DNA of 64,000 nucleotides from Nocardia farcinica (GTDB taxonomy: Bacteria > Actinomycetota > Actinomycetes > Mycobacteriales > Mycobacteriaceae): assembly GCF_001182745.1 (NCBI RefSeq), contig NZ_LN868938.1, positions 2,046,001-2,110,000 of the forward strand. Reading direction: 5' to 3'. Made by a program: the position numbers and the translations under genes. The notes under the pieces are model-generated. The model saw only the letters and a list, made by a program, of their open reading frames with translations. It did no database searches and was not told the origin of the DNA. The first letter of the stretch is position 1. Each line of letters starts with the position of its first letter. Positions 28,699-36,972 of the stretch are shown in pieces.

Positions 28699-29589
28699 TC
28701 ACGGGCGCATGTCGGTCAATCCGTGCCGGACGACGTCGACCATCCCCTTGCCGCCGGCGAACACCAGGCGGGTGGGATCGAGGCCGTCCTTCTCCTGTCC
28801 GCTGCAGACGCCGACCACGAACGGGTTGGCGGTGTGCACCCACAGCGGGCCGCCCGACCAGCCGGGCCCGAGGTCGGCGCGCAGCGCGAACTCGAGTTCC
28901 TTGCCGGGACTGTCGTTGTCGATGTCGCGGATGCCCATGTCCAGCTCCACGGCGGGGCGCTGACCGTAGCTGCCGGGGTAGCCGGAGGAGACGTAGCGCC
29001 GGTTGTAGTACTCGTCCTCGTCGCCCCAGGACTGCGAGCCCATCCAGCCCAGCGCGTTGCCGAGCGGGTTGTAGAGCTTGCAGATGACGTAGTCGTAGCC
29101 GGTGGGCACGTCGCCGCCGGGGTTGTAGCCCCAATAGCTCTGCACGAACGAGGATCCGAACGGCCGGTCGCCGTTGCGGAAGGCGGGGATGAACTCCATG
29201 CTCCAGTTGCTCGCGCCCCACGGGGCGACATGCCCCGCGGTGAGCAGCAGGTTGGGGCCGACGAGGACGCCGCTGCCGCGTTTGCCGTTGCTGTTGAACA
29301 CGATGCCCACCGTGCACATCGGATACAGCATCGGGTTGGGTTCCTCGTGCACGAGCGGCTCGTAGAAGGTCTGGCCGTCGAGCGAGAACGTCTCGGCCAC
29401 CGTGGGTTCGGCGTAGGTCGCCCACGGCGGGCAGTAGGGCGCGGTGACGGCGTCGCCGCGTGCGGGCGCCTCGGCCGGGTTCAGCGCGTGCTGTTCCTGG
29501 CCGGGAATCGCATGCACGAGTTCTTTGACGGTGGTGGGAATCTCGGTGCGCTCGAGCAGGTGGCCCGGCGCGGGATCGATGACGGTCAT
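28699..29589 (-). CDS. Trypsin-like serine protease (S1 fold)
   Basis: The 296-residue protein has the S1 triad in order: H120 in LLLTAGHVAPWG, D166 in TGYDYVICKLY and S245 in LGPGWSGGPLW. A preceding 100-residue segment (MTVIDPAPGHLLERTEIPTT onwards) is not a signal peptide and could be a pro-region. ATG 29589 follows GAGGAG by 7 bases, 20 bp after the subtilisin-like stop, so co-translation is likely. The substrate is unknown. It may be activated by, or act after, the neighbouring proteases. Confidence 0.88.
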   Translation of the reverse strand: MTVIDPAPGHLLERTEIPTTVKELVHAIPGQEQHALNPAEAPARGDAVTAPYCPPWATYAEPTVAETFSLDGQTFYEPLVHEEPNPMLYPMCTVGIVFNSNGKRGSGVLVGPNLLLTAGHVAPWGASNWSMEFIPAFRNGDRPFGSSFVQSYWGYNPGGDVPTGYDYVICKLYNPLGNALGWMGSQSWGDEDEYYNRRYVSSGYPGSYGQRPAVELDMGIRDIDNDSPGKELEFALRADLGPGWSGGPLWVHTANPFVVGVCSGQEKDGLDPTRLVFAGGKGMVDVVRHGLTDMRP

Positions 29590-29609
29590 GGTGTGCTCCT
29601 CGGATGACA

Positions 29610-30809
29610 TCAGGACTGGGGGGCGCGGACGAGCCCCGCGCCGGTGTCGGTGGGATCGGTACCGGGGATGAGCCGGTCGGTGGTGGCCTCGCCGATCAGC
29701 TTGGCCTGCAGGACGAGCGGGGCGAGCTGACCCTGTGCGGCCAGCTTCTCCGCCCACAGCGCCGCCACCCCCGCCGCGTGCGGAGTGGCCATGCTGGTGC
29801 CGCTCATGGACTCGGTGCCGCCGCCGACGGCCGCGCTGACCACACCGACGCCGGGTGCGGAGACGGTGGCGCGCGAGTTCGAGAAGGGCGCGACGGCAAG
29901 GCCGTTCGCGGTGCGTCCCAGCGCGCCGACGGCGACGATGCCTGCCGCCGCGGCGGGCGGGGCGACGTCGATCTCGAACGGTGGCGTGCGGTCGCGGCCG
30001 CTCTCGTTACCGGTGGCCGCCACCACCATCGGCTGACCGATGCCCGCGGCCAGGAACTGCGACAGCGTCTCGAACAGCTGCACGTTGGCGGTGTAGGCGC
30101 GCAGCGCCAGCGACGTGGCCACCGGGATGGACAGCCCGCGCAGCGTGACCAGTTTCTCGACGAAGCCGGGGAAATCGATGCCGAGCGACATCGAGATCAC
30201 GTGCGCGCCGTTGTCGCGCGCCCACAGGATCGCCTCGGCGATGGTGTCGCTGCCGCCGCCACCGGGGCCGAGGACCTTGCCGATCAACGCGCGCCCGACC
30301 CCGCGCGCGACGCCGATCCGCGTGCCGTCCAGGTCGCGACCGAAAATCGTTCCGGCGCAGTGCGTTCCGTGACCGTCTTTGTCGTGGGCGGAGCCGCCGC
30401 CGGTGAAGTCCCTGGTGACCAGGTCGACGCCGGCGAAGGCGGGGTGGTCGGCGTCGATACCGGTGTCGAGCACCGCGACGGTGACACCCTGCCCGGTGAA
30501 CGGCGAGGTCGTCGCGCCGACGGCCTCGACGCCCCAGGTGGGACCCGCCGCCGCGGCGACGACACCGCCGCGCTCGGCCGGTTCGACGAGGCGCATCGGC
30601 ATCGCCGGGCCGAACCCGACGACGGTCGGATCGGCGGCGACCGACCGCAACGTCGCCGCGTCGACCTCATCGATATCGATGCGGACGTCGGCGGCGACCT
30701 CGGCGGGAAAGGCCGCGGGGCCCGCGTTCGGCTCCCGCAGCACCGCGCGGGCGGGGGCGCGCAACACGACGAGTTTCTCCCCCGCGAGGACATGTGTTGG
30801 CTCGGACAT
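29610..30809 (-). CDS. Subtilisin-like serine protease (S8) with I9-like N-terminal region
   Basis: The 399-residue protein has the full S8 set: D115 (VAVLDTGID), H147 (DGHGTHCAG), oxyanion N268 (ATGNES) and S339 (SGTSMATPHAAG). Residues 35-75 (VRIDIDEVDAATLRSVAADP) resemble an I9 inhibitor/chaperone domain that is cut off on maturation. No signal peptide precedes it. ATG 30809 heads the three-protease operon. Such I9-S8 proteins are usually exported, so the missing leader is notable. Confidence 0.9.
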   Translation of the reverse strand: MSEPTHVLAGEKLVVLRAPARAVLREPNAGPAAFPAEVAADVRIDIDEVDAATLRSVAADPTVVGFGPAMPMRLVEPAERGGVVAAAAGPTWGVEAVGATTSPFTGQGVTVAVLDTGIDADHPAFAGVDLVTRDFTGGGSAHDKDGHGTHCAGTIFGRDLDGTRIGVARGVGRALIGKVLGPGGGGSDTIAEAILWARDNGAHVISMSLGIDFPGFVEKLVTLRGLSIPVATSLALRAYTANVQLFETLSQFLAAGIGQPMVVAATGNESGRDRTPPFEIDVAPPAAAAGIVAVGALGRTANGLAVAPFSNSRATVSAPGVGVVSAAVGGGTESMSGTSMATPHAAGVAALWAEKLAAQGQLAPLVLQAKLIGEATTDRLIPGTDPTDTGAGLVRAPQS

Positions 30810-30879
30810 GGTGACTCCAGATTTCCGGGGTGGGGTGGAAGGAGGCACCAAGGCTAGGTCCGCGCGGGGCGGCGGATCG

Positions 30880-30896
30880 CGAGTAGCGACTACTCG
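30880..30896. promoter_or_regulatory. Palindrome upstream of the three-protease operon
   Basis: CGAGTAG-CGA-CTACTCG is a perfect 7-3-7 inverted repeat, 71 bp before the subtilisin-like start. On the minus strand a TAGCCT -10-like hexamer lies at 30851-30856; its -35 (weak) would sit right beside the palindrome, as expected for an activator site. Confidence 0.6.
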
Positions 30897-30980
30897 ATTC
30901 GGGACGGCGCGGCGAGGACGATTCCGCCGGCGCGGCCGGTGGGTACTCGCCCCCACCTGCGCCGACAGCCGCCGCCCGCT

Positions 30981-31643
30981 CTAGGGTTCCGGGGTGTCGC
31001 GTTCGTGCGCGGTCAACAGGAGATGGTCGAAGCGGGTGCGTTCCCCGACACCGCAGCCGCCGAATTCGGTGACGGCTTCGACCAGGCGGGCGGCCAGGTC
31101 GCGGAGTTTGGTGTTCGTCTCCTGGGAGCGCCAGGCGAGCACGCGGAAAGCCTGCTCGGCGCTGATGCCGTACATGAGCATGAGGGCGCCCTTGGCCTGG
31201 TCGATCACCGAGCGGGTGGCGACCAGGTCGGGCAGGGTCTCGTCGAGGACTTCCTTGCGGGCTTCGTCGAGGCGGTCGGTGAGGTCGATGTAGTAGCCGG
31301 TCGAGCCGACGACGCGGCCGTCCGCGTCGCGCATCTCGTCGCCGACGACCAGGACGTGCCGGACGCGGCCGTGTGTGTCCAGGATGCGGTGCCTGCTGCA
31401 GAACGGTTGACCGGTCGACACCGCGGCCGCGAGAATGTCGGCGACCGCATCGCGGTCCTCGGGATGCTTGTGAGCCAGCATCAGCTCGGTGGTGGGCACC
31501 ACCGAACCCGGTGCGTAGCCGTGCAACACGGCCACCTCGTCCGACCATTCCCAGCGCTGGTCCGCGAACCAGAACCGATAGCTGCCCGCCGGCCGCCACG
31601 CATCGGCGGCGGAGACCGGGGGCGTCCCGTTGCCTTCGCTCAC
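30981..31643 (-). CDS. PAS-ANTAR RNA-binding antiterminator-type regulator
   Basis: The 220-residue protein has a PAS fold (residues 20-125: FADQRWEWSDEVAVLHGYAPGS, HPEDRDAV, RVRHVLVVGDEMRDADGRVVG STGYYIDLTDR) and a C-terminal ANTAR domain (130-200: RSVIDQAKGALMLMYGISAEQAFRVLAW). ANTAR proteins bind paired hairpins in RNA and prevent termination. Start is GTG 31643. It lies upstream of the protease operon on the same strand with a 171-bp gap, so it could be its regulator, but no ANTAR target hairpin pair was identified. Confidence 0.87.
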   Translation of the reverse strand: MSEGNGTPPVSAADAWRPAGSYRFWFADQRWEWSDEVAVLHGYAPGSVVPTTELMLAHKHPEDRDAVADILAAAVSTGQPFCSRHRILDTHGRVRHVLVVGDEMRDADGRVVGSTGYYIDLTDRLDEARKEVLDETLPDLVATRSVIDQAKGALMLMYGISAEQAFRVLAWRSQETNTKLRDLAARLVEAVTEFGGCGVGERTRFDHLLLTAHERDTPEP

Positions 31644-31802
31644 GGTTCCAGTATCCCGCCCCGCACCACTCCCCCGCGCACGGGCGCGTCGCGGGCAACT
31701 GCGCAGCAGACGCGCGGTCCCCGTTTTCGCGCCGGTCCGCGGGGGGCGTCCATCGAATGTCCGAACCGTCGGCGTCCACCCCTGCTCGGCGCGCCGGGTG
31801 AT

Positions 31803-32288
31803 CTACCGGCCCGCCGCCCGTTCCCCGCGCAAGGTGGTGACCACACTCGTGACCAGGGCGACCGGTGTGCCGTCCGCGCGCACCACCTCGCACTGGTAGT
31901 GGGTGATGGTGCGCCCGGAGTGCACCGGGCGGGCCACCGCCCGCAGCGTCTCCCGCCAGACCGGGCGCAGGTAGACCGCGCGCAGGTCGATGCTGGTGAA
32001 GCTCTCGTCCGGGGCGACCACCGTGGAGTGCGCGGTGCCGATCGCGGCGTCGGCCAGTTCGGCGAGCAACCCGCCGTGAACCGTGCCCTGCTGATTGCCG
32101 TGCACCGCGGCGTCGGCGTCGATCTCGACGGTGGCGGTCCCGTGGTCGACCGCGACCAGCCGGATGCCGAGGGTCCGCGAAATGGCGGTCGGGTAGCGGA
32201 ACCGGCAGGACTGGTCGGGGGTGGCGGTACCGGCGACGACGGCGCGCAGGTAGTCCAGGACCGGGAGTTCGGTGGTCGTGCTCGTCAT
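31803..32288 (-). CDS. PaaI-type hotdog thioesterase
   Basis: The 161-residue protein has one hotdog domain with the PaaI/DUF4442-like active-site run GNQQGTVHGGLLAELADAAIG and SIDLRAVYLRPV. It would hydrolyse an acyl-CoA thioester. ATG 32288. The gene is divergent from the MocR regulator across 62 bp that contain an inverted repeat, so it may be that regulator's target. Confidence 0.85.
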   Translation of the reverse strand: MTSTTTELPVLDYLRAVVAGTATPDQSCRFRYPTAISRTLGIRLVAVDHGTATVEIDADAAVHGNQQGTVHGGLLAELADAAIGTAHSTVVAPDESFTSIDLRAVYLRPVWRETLRAVARPVHSGRTITHYQCEVVRADGTPVALVTSVVTTLRGERAAGR

Positions 32289-32311
32289 GCGCGCACGCTA
32301 ACGACGGTCGA

Positions 32312-32337
32312 CTAGGACGATCAAACAATTGTCCTAG
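32312..32337. promoter_or_regulatory. Inverted repeat between thioesterase and MocR genes
   Basis: CTAGGAC (32312-32318) and GTCCTAG (32331-32337) are perfect 7-bp arms around a 12-bp AT-rich spacer. The site is midway between the two divergent starts, at 24 and 14 bp, and would control both. Autoregulation by the MocR protein is the simplest inference. Confidence 0.65.
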
Positions 32338-32350
32338 GTACAGTGGGCGG

Positions 32351-33679
32351 ATGCCGTCCTACCGCAGCGTGGCGGACCTGATCGCCGAACAGATCACCGC
32401 GGGCCGATGGGCGCCCGGCGATCGGCTGCCCACGCACCGCCAACTGGCCGCGGAGTTCGGTATCGCCATCGCGACCGCCACACGGGCGTATGCCGAGCTG
32501 AAGCGCACCGGCATCGTCGTCGGCGAACCCGGCCGCGGCACCTTCGTGCGGGATCGCTCGGTGCGGCTGGTGTCGCCGGAGTACGGGCCGGGCGCCGATA
32601 CGGTGTGGGCGGATCTGTCCATCACGCAACCGTTTTCGCGACGGCGCAGCGAGCTGCTGCGCGCGGCGTTGCGCGAGCTCGCGACGGCGGGCGAGCTGGA
32701 CGCGGTGCTGCGGCGGCCACCGCCGGGTGGCCGTCCGCACGAGCGCCGGGCCGCCGCCGGGTATCCCGCGCGGTTGGGCATCGAGGCCGAAGCCGAGCGT
32801 GTCTTCCTCACCTCGGGCGCCCAGCACGGACTGGATCTCGTCCTCCGCGCGACCCTCGCGCCCGGTGACGCCGTCGCCGTCGACGAACTCACCTACCCCG
32901 GCTTCCGGATGCTGGCCGAGGCGCAACGGCTCGACCTGGTCCCGATTCCCGCCGACGGCGACGGCCCCGACCTCACCGCCCTCGCCCAGGCCTGCGCCCG
33001 GCGGCGGCTACGAGCGGTCTACACGATGCCGACACTGCACAACCCACTCGGCTGGGTGCTGAACGCCGCTGCCCGCGCCGAGCTGATCGCCCTCGCCCGC
33101 AAGCACGACCTGCTGCTGATCGAGGACGCCGCCTACGCCTTCCTCGCCGACCCCGCGCCCCCGCCGCTGGCCGCGCTGGCCCCGGAACGCACCTTCTGGG
33201 TGTCGAGCATTTCCAAGAGCGTGTCGGCGGGTCTGCGCTTCGGTCTCCTCGTCACGCCCGCGTCGGCCCGCAACGCGCTGTCCCGCATCGTCCGCACCAC
33301 CATGGCGGGCCCGTCCAGCCTGGTCACCGCCTTGGTCGTGCGCTGGCTGAGCGACGGCACCCTCGCCGATCTCGAAGCCGCGAGCCGCGAAGCCGCCGCC
33401 GAACACCAGCGCATCCTGCGGCGTGAACTCGACGGCAGGCCGATGCGCGCGCACCCCCGCTCCTACTTCGCCTGGCTGCCCGTCGATCCCGGCCAGCGCA
33501 TGGACCGGGTCGCGGCGGAACTGTCCCGCCGCGGCATCCGTGTCTCCACCGCCGACCTGTTCGCCACCACCCCGCACGTCCCGCACGGCCTGCGGTTGGC
33601 CGTGGGATCACTGTCCCCCCGCGACCTCCCGAACGCCCTGGCGGTGGTTCGCGATGTCCTCGACGACATCCCGCTGTGA
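32351..33679 (+). CDS. MocR/GntR-type regulator with aminotransferase-like domain
   Basis: The 442-residue protein has a GntR winged helix (residues 5-70: LIAEQITAGRWAPGDRLPTHRQLAAEFGIA) and a fold-type I aminotransferase domain. The PLP lysine is K289 in SSISKSVSAGLRFG, with D259 in IEDAAY and NPLGWV near 231. MocR proteins use PLP adducts to sense amino compounds or vitamin B6, for example PdxR. No pdxST is adjacent; the divergent thioesterase is the only near partner. Confidence 0.9.
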   Translation: MPSYRSVADLIAEQITAGRWAPGDRLPTHRQLAAEFGIAIATATRAYAELKRTGIVVGEPGRGTFVRDRSVRLVSPEYGPGADTVWADLSITQPFSRRRSELLRAALRELATAGELDAVLRRPPPGGRPHERRAAAGYPARLGIEAEAERVFLTSGAQHGLDLVLRATLAPGDAVAVDELTYPGFRMLAEAQRLDLVPIPADGDGPDLTALAQACARRRLRAVYTMPTLHNPLGWVLNAAARAELIALARKHDLLLIEDAAYAFLADPAPPPLAALAPERTFWVSSISKSVSAGLRFGLLVTPASARNALSRIVRTTMAGPSSLVTALVVRWLSDGTLADLEAASREAAAEHQRILRRELDGRPMRAHPRSYFAWLPVDPGQRMDRVAAELSRRGIRVSTADLFATTPHVPHGLRLAVGSLSPRDLPNALAVVRDVLDDIPL

Positions 33680-33692
33680 GCGCGCGCCGCAC

Positions 33693-34433
33693 TCACACCC
33701 GCGCCGAGGCGACCAGCCGGGCTCGCGGCGTGAGCACTCGCATGCCGGACTTCACCGCGCGGGCATAGGCCGCGGTGGCGGGGCGGTCGGTGGGGTGGCG
33801 GGGGATGTCCAGCAGGGCGCGGGTGCGGTCGTGGAGGAGGGTGCGGAGGGCGAAGTCGGGGAGGGTGCGGGGGATCCAGGTGTCGGGGTGCAGGAGCTGG
33901 GGAGCGAGTGCGGTGGTGTCGGGGGTGACGGTGAGTTCGGTGGCGCAGATCTCGGCCAGATAGTCGGTGAAGGCGGGCCAGGTGCCGGGCATGGGGCGGG
34001 CGGAGATGCCGTAGCGGCGGTACCAGGCGCAGCACTGGGCGTAGAGGGTGTTCTTCTCCTCGGCGGACAGGGGGCGGTCGAAGGTTTCGATGGCGGTGAC
34101 GAGGGTGTCGACGTAGGTGGCGTGCTGGAAGAAGAACAAGTCGGGCGTGAGGCCGTTGTAGCGGCGGCCGCGGCTGTCGACGCCACGGACGAGTTCGTGG
34201 CCGTACAGGATCGCCGCGTGCGGGTCGCAGGGGGTGTAGGCGAGGTGGATCATGCGGGAGACCACCCGCTTCTTGTGCGCCCACAGCGCGGTGGGCGCGT
34301 GCTCGACGATCGCCGCCGCGACGGACGGGTGCAGGATCTGCAACCCGACCGCACGGGGCAGCGTCAGGGCGAAGCGGCGGTCGCCGAGATAGCGGCCGAG
34401 CAACGAATCACGTGGTACTGCGGGAGTTTTCAT
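33693..34433 (-). CDS. DUF2236 (oxygenase MpaB/Lcp-like) family protein
   Basis: The 246-residue helical protein matches the DUF2236 family: LPRAVGLQILHPSVAAAIVEHAP near residue 25, RMIHLAYTP, the GLTPDLFFFQHATYVDTLVTAIE core and a WYRRYGI segment. The family includes the heme-binding MpaB and rubber oxygenase Lcp relatives. ATG 34433 follows CGGAG by 6 bases; an in-frame ATG at 34517 would add 28 residues but spans the operator-like dyads. Substrate unknown. Confidence 0.83.
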   Translation of the reverse strand: MKTPAVPRDSLLGRYLGDRRFALTLPRAVGLQILHPSVAAAIVEHAPTALWAHKKRVVSRMIHLAYTPCDPHAAILYGHELVRGVDSRGRRYNGLTPDLFFFQHATYVDTLVTAIETFDRPLSAEEKNTLYAQCCAWYRRYGISARPMPGTWPAFTDYLAEICATELTVTPDTTALAPQLLHPDTWIPRTLPDFALRTLLHDRTRALLDIPRHPTDRPATAAYARAVKSGMRVLTPRARLVASARV

Positions 34434-34493
34434 ACGCAGCTCCGCTTCCGTTCGATTACGGGCGTCGCCGACCACCGAGGCCGCACGCGCGAT

Positions 34494-34515
34494 ACTATGA
34501 GATAGTTGCGTTATC
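34494..34515. promoter_or_regulatory. Overlapping dyads upstream of the DUF2236 gene
   Basis: ACTAT-GAG-ATAGT (34494-34506) overlaps GATA-N7-TATC (34501-34515), about 60-80 bp before the start codon. Such stacked dyads are typical of TetR-type operators, and DUF2236 genes are often under TetR control. No tetR gene is adjacent here. Confidence 0.45.
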
Positions 34516-34749
34516 ATCGTCTCACAGGCGATCCGCAGGGGCGGCAGCCACTTCGGAGCGCACCGGCGGACCCCTACCGAAAACCACCAGTACGTCTTCA
34601 TCGACGGCCGCGACTCGACCGCGCCGGGCGGATCGAGCGCGACGGATCCTTCTGCCGGAAATTGCCGACAACACAGACTGATTCGGCGGACAGGAGATTC
34701 ACGCGGCATCGATCGGGAACGGCTGGAGTGGACCCGAAGTGGCCGGACG

Positions 34750-34804
34750 TTGCAGCTATCTCAACTCGGTGCTATACCAAATCTATGTCCTAAGGCTTAG
34801 ATTT
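34750..34804 (+). promoter_or_regulatory. Promoter plus operator of the PPOX gene
   Basis: TTGCAG (34750-34755), a 17-bp spacer and TATACC (34773-34778) form a promoter. Right after the -10, AAATCTA (34779-34785) and TAGATTT (34798-34804) make a perfect dyad with a 12-bp spacer, enclosing CTAAG-G-CTTAG (34790-34800). A repressor there would cover the transcript start, leaving an 85-nt leader. Confidence 0.55.
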
Positions 34805-34870
34805 TCTCAAGCATCCTGTGAAGAAGCGGGCCGTCCAGCACCGACACCACACCCCGTTCCGGAGGTTTGC

Positions 34871-35422
34871 ATGACTCACACCCTCGGCCATCCCGCCGCC
34901 ACCGGCGCGGTGCCGCCCACCCCACCGACCCCGGTCCCGCACCCGGCCGCCGCGCACACCGTGCAGCGGCTGCCTGCCGTGCCGGATCGGCCGAGCGAAT
35001 GGCATCCCGGCATGCTGTGGTGGGATGCGAGCACCGTGCTGGTGACCCGTCCCGATCCCGCGGGGCACTGGCCGACCACCGCGCACCTGGTGATTCCGAT
35101 CGACCGCGGCAGGCTCGCCTTCCGTGTCTCCTCGCATTCGCCGGAAGCACAACAGCTGGTCCGTGATCCGCGGGTGATCGTGCAGGCGGGCAACTGGCGC
35201 GGCAAGCCCGCGGTCGGCTCCCGTCAGCACCAGGGCCGTGCCGAATTGATCCCGGCCGGACCGCTGTTCGACAAGATCGACGCGGGCCTGCGCACCAAGT
35301 ACGGCATGCGCGTCGGCTTGGCCCGCATCTTCCACAACGTCGCGATGGGCTCGACCCCGTACGGCGACACCGCGGTCGTGGTGACCGTCCACGAGGTCTC
35401 CCCGCTTCCCCCGTCGGCCTGA
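34871..35422 (+). CDS. PPOX-class flavin/F420-type split-barrel protein
   Basis: The 183-residue protein has a Pro-rich N-terminal tail (residues 1-40), then a split-barrel core: TTAHLVIPIDRGRLAFRVSS, EAQQLVRDPRVIVQAGNWRG and AELIPAGPLFDKIDAGLRTKYG. This is the layout of the pyridoxamine-phosphate-oxidase-like FMN/F420-binding family in actinobacteria. ATG 34871 follows GGAGG. It could be a small oxidoreductase or a cofactor-binding protein; the substrate is unknown. Confidence 0.82.
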   Translation: MTHTLGHPAATGAVPPTPPTPVPHPAAAHTVQRLPAVPDRPSEWHPGMLWWDASTVLVTRPDPAGHWPTTAHLVIPIDRGRLAFRVSSHSPEAQQLVRDPRVIVQAGNWRGKPAVGSRQHQGRAELIPAGPLFDKIDAGLRTKYGMRVGLARIFHNVAMGSTPYGDTAVVVTVHEVSPLPPSA

Positions 35423-35581
35423 GCACCGCAGATCTCCGCAGCGATCGGCGCGGGCGTTCACCCCGAACGTCCCGCGCCGATCCGCGTCTCCGGCGAAAGC
35501 GCGGGTCGGCTGGCCCGGTGGGCGGCCGTCGCCGACGGCGGCGGCGGCCGTCGCACAAGCCGGCGCGGCGGTGCGCTCACC

Positions 35582-36814
35582 TCACCCGGCGACAACGGTG
35601 GGCCGGGCGACCTTCGCGCGCGGCGGCTCGGCTCCGCGGACGCGGCCGGGGGTGAGCACGGTGACGTGCTCGAGCGCCTGCTCGACCAGCGTGTCGATGT
35701 CGGCGCGCTGCTCGATCACCCGCAGATCGGCGGGGTTGGTGCGGGTGGCGACCTCGCTGGGCGCGAGCAGGCTGCAGCAGTCCTCGTCGCGGAGCACCGA
35801 GATCTCCGCGGTGCCGATGCGCCGGGCCTCGGTGATGATCTCCTGTTTGTCCCAGCCGATCAGCGGGCGCAGCACCGGCAGCGTGCAGGCCTGGTCGGCG
35901 GAGACCAGATTCGACAGCGTCTGGCTGGCCACCTGCCCGAGGCTGTCGCCGGTGACCAGGGCGTCGCGCCGGCGACGACGCGCGAGTTCCTCGGCGATCC
36001 GCAGGTAGAGCCGGCGCCGGGCGACGATCTGGAGTTCTTCGGCGCCCGCGGTCGCCAACGTCTTCTGCGCGTTGCCGACCGGCACGACGTAGAGCCGCGC
36101 GGGCGTCTGATACCGCCCCAGCTCCCTGGCCAGCGCATACGCCTTGTACATGGAGCTGGGGTCGGTGTACGGGGCGCCGGTGAAATGGACGAAGTCGCAG
36201 TGCAACCCGCGGCGCATCGCCCGATAGGCCGCCACCGGCGAGTCGTAGCCGCCGGACAGCAGCACCAGCGCCCGCCCGCTGCAGCCCACCGGCAGCCCGC
36301 CCTGGCCGGGCAGCCGCTCGACCGAGACGAAGATCTCCCGCCGATCGACCTCCACCAGCACCGGCACCTCGGGCGCGGCCAGATCCACCCGCCAACCGAG
36401 TTCGGCACACACCCGCGCGCCGATGTGCGCGGCGAACGCGTCGGAGGACATCGGGAAGTCCTTCCAGCGTCGCCGCGCCCGCACCGCGAAGGTCGGCACG
36501 GGCGCGCCGGGACGCTCGGCGTGCCTGCGCCGCAACAGGTCGACGGCGGCGGCGGTGGCGTCCTCGACGGTGGGCGGCACCGACAGCGCGGGCTGCACCA
36601 CGCTCAATCCCATCACCTCCTGCAGGCGACGGGTCAGCTCGGCGGGGTCGCGGTGGTGCGCCGACGCCACCAGGAACCCACCGCGGCGCCGGATGAGCAC
36701 GGGCCCGCCCACGGCATGCCGCAGGTTGCGCACCAGGCAGTTCTCGAACCAGCCCTGGTTACGCCCCTTGACCGCGATCTCGCCGTATTTGGCCAGCACG
36801 CAGAATCCGGACAT
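35582..36814 (-). CDS. thiI: ThiI-type tRNA 4-thiouridine synthetase / sulfurtransferase without rhodanese domain
   Basis: The 410-residue protein has a ferredoxin-like region and THUMP domain (residues about 60-165), then an ATP pyrophosphatase domain with the PP-loop SGGYDS (187-192), GDSLGQVASQTL and a DEDCCSLLAP cysteine site matching Cys344 of E. coli ThiI. The C-terminal rhodanese domain is absent, as in Bacillus. It adenylates U8 of tRNA and adds sulfur from an IscS partner. Start ATG 36814 follows AAAGGGG. No cysteine desulfurase gene is adjacent. Confidence 0.88.
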   Translation of the reverse strand: MSGFCVLAKYGEIAVKGRNQGWFENCLVRNLRHAVGGPVLIRRRGGFLVASAHHRDPAELTRRLQEVMGLSVVQPALSVPPTVEDATAAAVDLLRRRHAERPGAPVPTFAVRARRRWKDFPMSSDAFAAHIGARVCAELGWRVDLAAPEVPVLVEVDRREIFVSVERLPGQGGLPVGCSGRALVLLSGGYDSPVAAYRAMRRGLHCDFVHFTGAPYTDPSSMYKAYALARELGRYQTPARLYVVPVGNAQKTLATAGAEELQIVARRRLYLRIAEELARRRRRDALVTGDSLGQVASQTLSNLVSADQACTLPVLRPLIGWDKQEIITEARRIGTAEISVLRDEDCCSLLAPSEVATRTNPADLRVIEQRADIDTLVEQALEHVTVLTPGRVRGAEPPRAKVARPTVVAG

Positions 36815-36972
36815 CTGCCACCCCTTTCGCCGTCGGTGACCGTCTCGTTCGCCTCCTATCCTGACAGCGCGGCCGCGGCCGGTGCCGCACCGCCGCCGAT
36901 TCGGGGCCCCCGCGCGGGGTACAGCAGCTATGCCGTCGTGTTGACAGCTTCCGACTCGGAGGAGAACGAAAC

